NCBI GenBank assembly: GCA_019117605.1
Contig: DWZK01000080.1
Location: 1 to 40,453 of the forward strand
Direction of reading: 5' to 3'
DNA from: Candidatus Intestinimonas stercoravium
GTDB taxonomy: Bacteria; Bacillota; Clostridia; Oscillospirales; Oscillospiraceae
Length of the DNA: 40,453 nt
In this document: positions 15,903-21,514 of the stretch, piece after piece
How positions within the stretch are numbered: the stretch's first letter is position 1
Layout of the letters: every line of letters starts with the position of its first letter
Position numbers and translations under genes: made by a program
The notes under the pieces: generated by a model
Databases searched by the model: none
Told to the model about the DNA's origin: nothing
What the model saw: the letters and a program-made list of their open reading frames with translations, nothing else

Positions 15903-16010
15903 GCTGCTCCTCCTTTCCAAATCGCAACCGCTTACGCTGGGTTGCGATTTGGGGCCGCCGCTTTGCGGCGGATTTGTCCTGTTACGGGGAAATATCGATT
16001 TTAACCGTCC
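15903..16010 (+). repeat. structured repeat module 'alpha', plus orientation
   Basis: TCCTTTCC is followed by hairpin CCAAATCGCAAC/GTTGCGATTTGG with loop CGCTTACGCTGG, then hairpin CCGCCGC-TTT-GCGGCGG, then ATATCGATTTT. A second unit lies inverted at 16210-16325 with the same order and compensatory stem changes. Both-strand open frames here are by-products of the repeat. Confidence 0.8.
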
Positions 16011-16016
16011 CTTCCA

Positions 16017-16055
16017 AAAAGAGAGACATGACCAAAGGTCATGTCTCTCTTTTTG
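16017..16055. terminator. symmetrical hairpin at the centre of the inverted block
   Basis: AAAAAGAGAGACATGACC pairs with GGTCATGTCTCTCTTTTT around AAA: an 18-bp perfect stem with A and T flanks, so it can act as a terminator in both directions. It lies between the convergent tRNA-Leu and tRNA-Ser genes. Confidence 0.85.
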
Positions 16056-16059
16056 GGTT

Positions 16060-16200
16060 CCAGCCGCCAAAGGCGGCTTCCACCCTTTGGTTAAAATGCT
16101 CGGCGGAAATGGATTCCGCCTGCGCCGAGGTTTTGCCTGCGGCAAAACGCTCGTACGGCGCAAAAGCGCCGCCGGCCGGATGGCCGGTCGGGCGATCCTC
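16060..16200 (-). repeat. structured repeat module 'beta', minus orientation
   Basis: Read on the minus strand it shows GCGC-TTTT-GCGC, GTACGAGC, hairpin GTTTTGCC/GGCAAAAC, ACCTCGGCGCAGGCGG, hairpin GGCGGAAT/ATTTCCGCC and hairpin AAGCCGCC/GGCGGCTG. The same order occurs on the plus strand at 7640-7765 with different but paired bases in the stems. Confidence 0.75.
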
Positions 16201-16209
16201 CCACAACGG

Positions 16210-16325
16210 TCCCGTCGATCCAAAATCGATATCTTCTGGTGACCAGAAAAAACCGCCGCACAGCGGCGGACCCAAACCGGAGCCCAGCGATAGCGGGTCC
16301 GGTTTGGAAAGGAGCCGCGACAAAA
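16210..16325 (-). repeat. structured repeat module 'alpha', minus orientation
   Basis: On the minus strand: TCCTTTCC, hairpin CCAAACCGGA/TCCGGTTTGG with loop CCCGCTATCGCTGGGC, hairpin CCGCCGC-TGT-GCGGCGG, then ATATCGATTTT. It mirrors the unit at 15903-16010, making a ~420-bp imperfect inverted repeat across the gap 15840-16385, which holds no credible gene. Confidence 0.8.
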
Positions 16326-16345
16326 TGAGTGAGAGGTGACTTTTG

Positions 16346-16383
16346 TAAAAAAGTCGCCGCGAACGATATGTCGTCCGCGGCGA
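16346..16383 (-). terminator. intrinsic terminator after tRNA-Ser
   Basis: A 13-bp stem, TCGCCGCGGACGA with TCGTTCGCGGCGA on the minus strand (one mismatch), and a 4-nt loop are followed by C and a T run. It starts 3 bp beyond the tRNA 3' end. Confidence 0.88.
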
Positions 16384-16385
16384 TG

Positions 16386-16474
16386 TGGCGCAGCGGGAGG
16401 GATTCGAACCCTCGTGGGATTGCTCCCAAACTGATTTCGAGTCAGCCCCGTTATGACCACTTCGATACCGCTGC
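16386..16474 (-). tRNA. tRNA-Ser (CGA anticodon)
   Basis: The 89-nt class II tRNA on the minus strand has acceptor GCAGCGG with CCGCTGC, anticodon loop CTCGAAA (anticodon CGA), a long variable arm (TTGGGAGCAATCCCA region), T arm GAGGG-TTCGAAT-CCCTC and an encoded CCA. It is convergent with tRNA-Leu. Confidence 0.94.
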
Positions 16475-16585
16475 ATCTCTATCCTGGAGCCCCAACAGAT
16501 GGGGACTTATCTAAAGATACCCTATTTCCCGCCTTTTGTCAATCCTCGCCTGTACGGATCGGGGGCGGCGCGGGGGATCGGGTAC

Positions 16586-16614
16586 TTGCGGCCTTATGAA
16601 AAACGCGGTATAAT
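16586..16614 (+). promoter_or_regulatory. promoter for the PuuD-like/xpt unit
   Basis: TTGCGG (16586-16591) and perfect TATAAT (16609-16614) are 17 bp apart, 39 bp upstream of the start codon. Confidence 0.82.
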
Positions 16615-16652
16615 CATCTAACAGACTTTGACATGGGAGAGGGTGTATCCTG

Positions 16653-17333
16653 ATGGGGCGTCCACGGATCTTGATCTCCGGGTCAGCAGATGGGTGTGAG
16701 AACTATATACGGGCGGTGGCCGCTGCGGGAGGAGATCCCACAGGGACATACTGTCCGGGGCTGGACACAGGCTATGACGGCCTGCTGCTGGCGGGCGGGG
16801 GAGACGTGGACCCGGCCCGCTTCGGCCAGCCGGACAGGGGGTCCACGGAGATCGACGCAGACAGGGATGCCGCGGAGCTGGCCCTGGCGGAGGCATATCT
16901 GGCGGCGGGGAAGCCCATCCTAGGGATCTGCCGGGGGCACCAGGTCCTGAACATCGCGCTGGGCGGGGACCTCATCCAGGACCTGGGGCCGGAGGGGGAC
17001 CTGTTCCACCAGCGGGCCCCCGGGGCGGATCAGGACAAGATCCACCCGGTCCGCTGCCGGGAGGACGCGCTGATCGGCCGCTTCTACGGGGCGCTGGCCA
17101 TGGTGAACAGCTCCCACCACCAGGCGGTGGACCGGCTGGGCCGGGGCCTGCGGGCTACCGCCTGGTCGGAGGGCGGGGTGGTGGAGGCCATGGAGCACGA
17201 GACGCTGCCCGTGTCCTCTGTCCAGTTCCACCCCGAGCGGATGTGCTGCGCACTGCGGCGGCCCGACACCGTGGATGGACGGTACTTCTTCGAACATTTC
17301 ATCGCCCTCTGCGCGGACCGGCGCCGGCGCTGA
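16653..17333 (+). CDS. class I glutamine amidotransferase-like hydrolase (gamma-glutamyl hydrolase/PuuD-like)
   Basis: 226 aa, peptidase C26 family. The nucleophile is C93 in LGICRGHQVLNIALGG; the other triad members are H193 and E195 in SVQFHPER. LLAGGGDVDP is the conserved substrate-side loop of PuuD-type enzymes, which hydrolyse gamma-glutamyl amides such as gamma-glutamyl-GABA. The protein is a little shorter than E. coli PuuD (~254 aa). No other putrescine genes are nearby, so the true substrate is open. The start follows GAGAGGG and a good promoter. xpt begins 42 bp after its stop, so they probably share a transcript. Confidence 0.87.
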   Translation: MGRPRILISGSADGCENYIRAVAAAGGDPTGTYCPGLDTGYDGLLLAGGGDVDPARFGQPDRGSTEIDADRDAAELALAEAYLAAGKPILGICRGHQVLNIALGGDLIQDLGPEGDLFHQRAPGADQDKIHPVRCREDALIGRFYGALAMVNSSHHQAVDRLGRGLRATAWSEGGVVEAMEHETLPVSSVQFHPERMCCALRRPDTVDGRYFFEHFIALCADRRRR

Positions 17334-17375
17334 GAGGCGGCCACTCGTGAAACAGACGGAGGCACAGGAGGATAT

Positions 17376-17954
17376 ATGGACGAACTGAAAAAGCGGATCA
17401 TGCGGGATGCCGAGATCGCGGAGGGGGACATCATCCGGGTGGATATGTTCCTCAACCACTGTATGGACGTGGACCTGCTGGAGAAGGTGGGCAAGGACCT
17501 GGCCAAGCGGTTCCGGGGGGACAAGGTCGACAAGGTGTTGACGGTGGAGTCCTCCGGCATCCCGCTGGCCTGCTTCATCGCCCTTGCCCTGGATGTCCCG
17601 GCCATCTATGCCAAGCGGTTCCACACCGGCTACATCGACCCGGACGTGTACACGGCGGAGATCCACTCCTTCTCCATGGAGAAGTCGTACACCATCCGGG
17701 TGTCCCGGCGCTATCTGGAGGAGGATGACCGGGTGCTGCTGGTGGACGACATCCTGTCCAGCGGCCAGGCGATCCTGGGCCTGGTGGAGATCGTCTCCAA
17801 GGCGGGGGCGGAGGTGGCCGGTGTGGCCGCCGCCATCGAGAAGGCGACCCGGGACGGAGGCGAGATCCTGCGGAAGATGGGCCTCCGGGTGGAGGCCGCG
17901 GCCACGGTGCTCCGGGTGGAGGACGGGCACATCCTCCTGGCGGAGGACGACTGA
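17376..17954 (+). CDS. xpt: xanthine phosphoribosyltransferase
   Basis: 192 aa, the typical length. It converts xanthine plus PRPP to XMP in purine salvage. The PRPP-binding signature VLLVDDILSSGQA is at residues 120-132. RVDMFLNHCMDVDL near the N terminus and TVESSGIPLA match the Xpt subgroup rather than adenine PRTase. The C-terminal AGVAAAIEKATRDGG also fits. The start has AGGAGG 4-5 bp upstream. No purine riboswitch fits in the 42-bp gap before it. It is convergent with sleB, with a 16-bp perfect hairpin between them. Confidence 0.93.
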   Translation: MDELKKRIMRDAEIAEGDIIRVDMFLNHCMDVDLLEKVGKDLAKRFRGDKVDKVLTVESSGIPLACFIALALDVPAIYAKRFHTGYIDPDVYTAEIHSFSMEKSYTIRVSRRYLEEDDRVLLVDDILSSGQAILGLVEIVSKAGAEVAGVAAAIEKATRDGGEILRKMGLRVEAAATVLRVEDGHILLAEDD

Positions 17955-18002
17955 GCCCTTTTGCGGATATGGGACTGAGCGGAACGAGGACATGACGAGC
18001 GG

Positions 18003-18039
18003 CGCCCGGAGGGCCCCTGTGGGAGGGGCCCTCCGGGCG
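18003..18039. terminator. 16-bp hairpin between xpt and sleB
   Basis: CGCCCGGAGGGCCCCT pairs perfectly with AGGGGCCCTCCGGGCG around GTGGG. There is no T run on either side, so it may block or stabilise 3' ends rather than be a standard intrinsic terminator. Confidence 0.6.
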
Positions 18040-18047
18040 TGTCCGTC

Positions 18048-18725
18048 TCAGGAGCAGAAACGGTGGTTGCCGATGACCGTGATGAGGGGCCGGGACCAGA
18101 TCCAGCTGCTGGTGGCCGTGGAGGGGTTGAAGTAGTATATGGCCCCGCCGCTGGGATCGGCTCCGTTGAGGGCGGCCTGGGCGGCCCTGACGGCGGACTC
18201 GGCCACCGGCTCGTCGATCTGCCCATCGTCCATACAGGTGAAGGCGCCGGGCTGATAGACCACGCCGGCGATGGTGCTGGGGAAGGAGGGGTGGCTGACC
18301 CGGTTGAGGATCACCGCCCCCACCGCCACCTGGCCCAGATAGGGCTCGCCCCTGGCCTCGGCGGAGATGACCCGTGCCAGGAGAGCGGCGGAGCTGTCCA
18401 TACCGGAGGTGATGCCGCTCTCCTGCTGCGTGGGCATGCCCAGGGCCTTCTGGGTGGCGGGCCCCACCACGCCGTCGGCGGTGAGGCCGTTCTTGGCTTG
18501 GAACTTCTTCACTGCGGCGGTGGTCTTGTTGCCGTAGATGCCGTCTACCGGCCCGTCGAGATAGCCCCAGCGCACCAGCTTCTCCTGGATGGTGCGCACC
18601 GCCTCTCCGGTGGAGCCCTGCCGGTACACGGCCGCCTGTGCGGACTGGGTCAGGGCGATGAGGGCGATGTTCAAGAGAAAGACCAGTGCAAGACTGAGAA
18701 GGAGCCTCTTTCTGCTCTGTTCCAC
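18048..18725 (-). CDS. sleB: spore cortex-lytic enzyme SleB-like
   Basis: 225 aa. A Sec-type signal/membrane anchor (residues 1-32, ending SAQAA) is followed by a peptidoglycan-binding domain (about 35-95, ending GVVGPATQKAL) and a cell-wall hydrolase_2 domain (about 112-225). LARVISAEARGEPYLGQVAV holds the expected catalytic glutamate near 123, and GGAIYYFNP is also typical. SleB is a lytic transglycosylase that breaks down spore cortex during germination; several paralogues exist in Clostridia, so this could be a vegetative relative. The start is GTG with GGGAGG 7 bp upstream. No ypeB lies next to it. Confidence 0.88.
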   Translation of the reverse strand: MEQSRKRLLLSLALVFLLNIALIALTQSAQAAVYRQGSTGEAVRTIQEKLVRWGYLDGPVDGIYGNKTTAAVKKFQAKNGLTADGVVGPATQKALGMPTQQESGITSGMDSSAALLARVISAEARGEPYLGQVAVGAVILNRVSHPSFPSTIAGVVYQPGAFTCMDDGQIDEPVAESAVRAAQAALNGADPSGGAIYYFNPSTATSSWIWSRPLITVIGNHRFCS

Positions 18726-18849
18726 GGCGCTGCCTCCCGAAAAAGAACTGCTCCTAGTCTACGGCGGGCCGGAAGTCTTTATGCCCGGTGAATAATGGAA
18801 GGAAGGTCGGGCCATACTCTCAGATACAAAGGATACGGAGGAGAGAGCG

Positions 18850-19122
18850 ATGGTCAAGGGCATCAACAAACATGTGATCCTGGTCAAGGCGCCGGACCCC
18901 CGCTTTGAGCAGGCGATCTTCATTTTGAAGGAGGGGGCGTTTGCCGACGGAGTCTCCGACGAGCAGGTCATGGAGGAGGCCAGGCGAGCGGCCTGCTCCT
19001 ACCTGCGGGGGAACACGGGAGCGGGCCGCCTGCTCCGGGCCGTGCCCCCTCCGGCCTGGGCGGCGGCGGGGGCGCTGGCCGCCACGGCGGCCTGGAGCCT
19101 GGCCATATTCTTCGGGATCTGA
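18850..19122 (+). CDS. small single-pass membrane protein, unknown function
   Basis: 90 aa: a basic N terminus (MVKGINKHVILVKAPD), an amphipathic middle (FEQAIFILKEG, VMEEARRAACSYL) and one C-terminal membrane helix (AWAAAGALAATAAWSLAIFF). GGAGGAGAGAG lies directly before the start and codon use matches the neighbours, so it is probably real. I do not recognise a named family. The topology suggests a tail-anchored protein with a cytosolic N-terminal region. It is divergent from sleB and followed by a hairpin-rich gap. Confidence 0.7.
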   Translation: MVKGINKHVILVKAPDPRFEQAIFILKEGAFADGVSDEQVMEEARRAACSYLRGNTGAGRLLRAVPPPAWAAAGALAATAAWSLAIFFGI

Positions 19123-19213
19123 AGCCCGGGCATAGCGGGAGAGAGGCCGTCCCAGCCTGTCGAAGAAGTGGGATCACGGTGGAGAAGCACCGGGGGGATA
19201 GTGTGAAAGGGGG

Positions 19214-19238
19214 TCTGGACTGCCGGGGGCAGTCCAGA
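19214..19238. repeat. inverted repeat 1 of the hairpin cluster
   Basis: TCTGGACTGCC pairs with GGCAGTCCAGA around GGG: an 11-bp perfect stem. It is the first of four hairpins in the 294-base gap 19123-19416, which has no credible gene. Confidence 0.8.
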
Positions 19239-19296
19239 TGCCTTCGGGCGGAGCCACCTAAGACCAGGTGAGCCCCACTTTCGCGTACAGTCGAGA

Positions 19297-19320
19297 ACAT
19301 TTTGACGTAAGTCAAAATGT
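19297..19320. repeat. inverted repeat 2 of the hairpin cluster
   Basis: ACATTTTGAC pairs with GTCAAAATGT around GTAA: a 10-bp perfect stem, AT-rich against a GC-rich background. Confidence 0.8.
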
Positions 19321-19324
19321 CAAA

Positions 19325-19364
19325 CAGCGCGTCGAAAAGTCCAACTGGACTTTTCGACGCGCTG
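19325..19364. repeat. inverted repeat 3 of the hairpin cluster (19-bp arms)
   Basis: A nearly complete 40-bp palindrome: CAGCGCGTCGAAAAGTCCA pairs with TGGACTTTTCGACGCGCTG with only AC between. Such a long perfect dyad could extrude as a cruciform. Confidence 0.9.
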
Positions 19365-19365
19365 A

Positions 19366-19404
19366 GACGGCCTCCTGTCCCAACGTGGACAGGAGGCCGT
19401 CTTT
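19366..19404 (+). terminator. inverted repeat 4, possible terminator
   Basis: GACGGCCTCCTGTCC pairs perfectly with GGACAGGAGGCCGTC (15 bp, 6-nt loop), followed by TTTG. It lies just beyond the galU stop (19417) and may end transcripts from both sides, though the T run is short. Confidence 0.65.
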
Positions 19405-19416
19405 GATGCCGGTATG

Positions 19417-20286
19417 TTATAAAGTCTGCGCCTTCTCCTTGATGTAGTCGCGGAGCCATGCGCCGGTCTCGGGATGGGCCAGGGAGAAATCGATGGTGGC
19501 CTCCAAGAATCCCTTCAGGTTGCCGGTGTCGTAACGGCGGGCCTGGAAATCCACCGCCACCATCTTCTCCTGCTTGCAGAGGGCTTTGAGCCCGTCGGTG
19601 AGCTGGATCTCACCGGCGTAGCCCGGGGCCAGATGCTCCAGGATATCGAAGATGTGGGGCGTGAGGACGTAGCGGCCCAGGATGGCGTAGTTGGAGAAGA
19701 TCTCCTCCGGCCGGGGCTTCTCCACCATGTCCTCCACCTGGAAGATCCGCTCCTCCAGGGGCTGGACCTTTACAGAGGAGTACTTGGCGATGGCCTCGGT
19801 GCTCACCTGCTGGACCCCCACGCAGGAGGCGTGGTATCTCTCGGCGGCGGTGATGAGTTGGCCGATGACGGGGACCTGCGAACGCATGATGTCATCCCCC
19901 AGGAGGACGGCGAAGGGCTCGTCCCCCACGAAGCGCTTGGCCCGCCAGATGGCGTGGCCCAGGCCCTTGGTCTCCTTCTGGCGCACATAGAAGATGTTGG
20001 CCAGATCGGCGGCCCGGCGCACTTCGGAGAGCTCCCGCTCCTTTCCGGCCCGGGAGAGGCGCTCCTCCAGCTCGGGATAGTAGTCGAAGTAGTCGTCCAT
20101 GGCGGACTTGGCCCGGTTGGTGACCACCAGGATATCCTCGATGCCGGCGGCCACCGCCTCCTCGATGATATACTGGATCACCGGCTTGTCCACCAGGGGG
20201 AGCATCTCTTTGGGCACGGTCTTGGTAGCGGGCAGCATCCGGGTCCCCAACCCGGCTGCCGGGATGACGGCTTTGCGTACTTTCAT
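19417..20286 (-). CDS. galU: UTP-glucose-1-phosphate uridylyltransferase
   Basis: 289 aa, typical for bacterial GalU. It makes UDP-glucose from UTP and glucose-1-phosphate for glycolipid and cell-surface glycan synthesis. The nucleotide-binding N terminus is KAVIPAAGLGTRMLPATK with the catalytic PKEMLPLVDKPVIQY segment. LGDDI is the metal-binding site, VEKP and GEIQLTDG are further GalU signatures, and RYDTGNLKGFLEA is the C-terminal one. The frame continues 78 codons upstream, but ATG 20286 has GGAGGGG 4-5 bp before it and gives the family N terminus. queT lies 28 bp upstream on the same strand and may be co-transcribed. Confidence 0.96.
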   Translation of the reverse strand: MKVRKAVIPAAGLGTRMLPATKTVPKEMLPLVDKPVIQYIIEEAVAAGIEDILVVTNRAKSAMDDYFDYYPELEERLSRAGKERELSEVRRAADLANIFYVRQKETKGLGHAIWRAKRFVGDEPFAVLLGDDIMRSQVPVIGQLITAAERYHASCVGVQQVSTEAIAKYSSVKVQPLEERIFQVEDMVEKPRPEEIFSNYAILGRYVLTPHIFDILEHLAPGYAGEIQLTDGLKALCKQEKMVAVDFQARRYDTGNLKGFLEATIDFSLAHPETGAWLRDYIKEKAQTL

Positions 20287-20314
20287 GTGATCCCCTCCAT
20301 TGGTCAGGGCGGGC

Positions 20315-20839
20315 TCAGGCGGCGTGGAGCCTGCCCTCAGGAATAAAATCGTGGAAGAATTTGATCTGGGGCATAAGGCGCAGGAGCAGAGAGCCCAGGA
20401 CCAGACACACGCCCAGCTCGCCCACGCCGACGGTGGAGCCGTTGTAGATCCAGGCGGCGGGGAGAGCGGCGGTGGCGCCGGTCTCGGCGAAAGCGATGGT
20501 GAAGCCCACCATGACCGCATTGCAGACCACGGGGGGCACCCAGGCCAGGTACCACCGCTTCATGCGGGAGGTCCAGAGGGCGGCGATGAGGGTGGCCAGG
20601 GAGCCCACCACGATGTCCAGCGGCCCATAGGGGGAGAGCAGGTTGGCGATCACGCAGCCCACGAAGAGCCCGGGCGTGGCGGCTGGGAAGAGGAAGGGCA
20701 GCACGCACAGGGCTTCGGAGAAGCGGAACTGGAGCGGGCCGTAGGCCAGGCCGAAGATGCCGCTGAAGCAGCTCAGCAGGGCATAGAGGGCCGCGATCAT
20801 GGCGGCCAGGGTCAGGTCTCGGGTGGAAAACTTGCGCAT
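20315..20839 (-). CDS. queT: QueT family queuosine-precursor transporter
   Basis: 174 aa with five to six membrane helices. It belongs to the QueT (PF06177) ECF-type substrate-binding (S) components that take up queuosine precursors such as preQ1. Supporting segments are STRDLTLAAMIAALYALLS, the signature LAYGPLQFRFSEAL and SPYGPLDIVVGSLATLIAA. An in-frame ATG exists 6 codons upstream (20857), but it overlaps the GGAGG sequence that serves the ATG at 20839. A ~140-nt GC-rich structured leader precedes it. The ECF energising module is not in the window. Confidence 0.9.
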   Translation of the reverse strand: MRKFSTRDLTLAAMIAALYALLSCFSGIFGLAYGPLQFRFSEALCVLPFLFPAATPGLFVGCVIANLLSPYGPLDIVVGSLATLIAALWTSRMKRWYLAWVPPVVCNAVMVGFTIAFAETGATAALPAAWIYNGSTVGVGELGVCLVLGSLLLRLMPQIKFFHDFIPEGRLHAA

Positions 20840-20869
20840 CGATGAAAATACCTCCATTTTTTGTTTAGA

Positions 20870-20975
20870 GTATGTGCGTCACATACAGCGGCACGGGTCC
20901 CTTTCCCCGGAGGCAGGACGCATCCCCTCCGGACGGCTCTCTCCGCGCCGGTTGGACTGGGTGGGGGAACCAGTC
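20870..20975 (-). promoter_or_regulatory. structured leader of queT, candidate riboswitch of unassigned class
   Basis: On the minus strand the leader has a GACTGG/CCAGTC hairpin (20955-20975, 9-nt loop), a CCGGAGG/CCTCCGG hairpin (20907-20932) and a GTATGTG/CACATAC hairpin (20870-20886), followed by TCTAAACAAAAAATGGAGG with the ribosome binding site. queT genes are often controlled by preQ1 riboswitches. The layout does not match the short preQ1-I aptamer, and I cannot assign it to class II or III by eye. The -10 TATAAT is at 20982-20987. Confidence 0.4.
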
Positions 20976-20981
20976 GCAAAT

Positions 20982-21010
20982 ATTATACCATAAGAAGACC
21001 GGGGTGTATA
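20982..21010 (-). promoter_or_regulatory. promoter for queT(-galU)
   Basis: Minus-strand TATAAT (20982-20987) with TATACA at 21005-21010, 17-bp spacer. The -10 is perfect and the -35 matches at four of six positions. Confidence 0.65.
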
Positions 21011-21024
21011 GGCTGAATTCTACC

Positions 21025-21053
21025 TTTACAGCGCCGGCGGCGCAACGTATAAT
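21025..21053 (+). promoter_or_regulatory. promoter for the DUF3842/kinase-like unit
   Basis: TTTACA (21025-21030) and TATAAT (21048-21053) are separated by 17 bp, 48 bp upstream of the start codon. It is divergent from the queT promoter. Confidence 0.85.
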
Positions 21054-21100
21054 AAACTATATATGTTCTCCAAACGATCGGATGAAGGAGGGAAGAGCGC

Positions 21101-21514
21101 ATGCGCGTCCTTGTCATCGACGGCCAGGGAGGCGGCATCGGCAGCCGCCTGATCTCCCTGCTCAAGCCCAGGCTGCCACAGGGGTGGGAGCTGGTGTGCA
21201 CGGGCACCAACGTACTGGCCACCAACGCCATGCTCAAGGCCGGGGCGGCCCGGGGAGCCACGGGGGAGAACGCCATCCTGTACAACGCCGCCCGGGCGGA
21301 CATGATCCTGGGTCCCATCGGCGTGATCTTGGCCAACGGCATCATGGGAGAGGTGACCCCGGCGGTAGCTACCGCCATCTCCGGCTCGGAGGCGCTGAAG
21401 ATCCTGATCCCCTCCGCCACCTGTGGGACCCGCATCGCGGGCACGGAGGGCAAGCGGCTGGAGGAACATCTCCAGCGGGCGGTGGAGATGGCGCTGGAGG
21501 AGGGGGCCCGTTGA
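21101..21514 (+). CDS. DUF3842 family protein
   Basis: 137 aa. It has the family N terminus MRVLVIDGQGGGIGSRLISL, followed by a NATNAM-like ATNAMLKAG and the Gly/Ile-rich GPIGVILANGIMGEVTPAVA. The GQGGGIG stretch looks like a nucleotide-binding turn, but no function is known for the family. The start has AAGGAGGG 8 bp upstream. Its stop TGA overlaps the TTG start of the next gene (TTGA), so translation is probably coupled. It is common in clostridial genomes. Confidence 0.88.
   Translation: MRVLVIDGQGGGIGSRLISLLKPRLPQGWELVCTGTNVLATNAMLKAGAARGATGENAILYNAARADMILGPIGVILANGIMGEVTPAVATAISGSEALKILIPSATCGTRIAGTEGKRLEEHLQRAVEMALEEGAR

Noticed and set aside
15885-16476. Overlapping open frames on both strands in the tRNA gap
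   Set aside because: They run through inverted repeats, terminators and the tRNA-Ser gene, lack ribosome binding sites, and the repeat copies keep base pairing rather than reading frame.
20870-20975. Standard preQ1-I riboswitch upstream of queT
   Set aside because: The compact hairpin with a pyrimidine-rich 11-13-nt loop and an adjoining AUAAAAAACUAA-like tail is not there; the stems are spaced over more than 100 nt.
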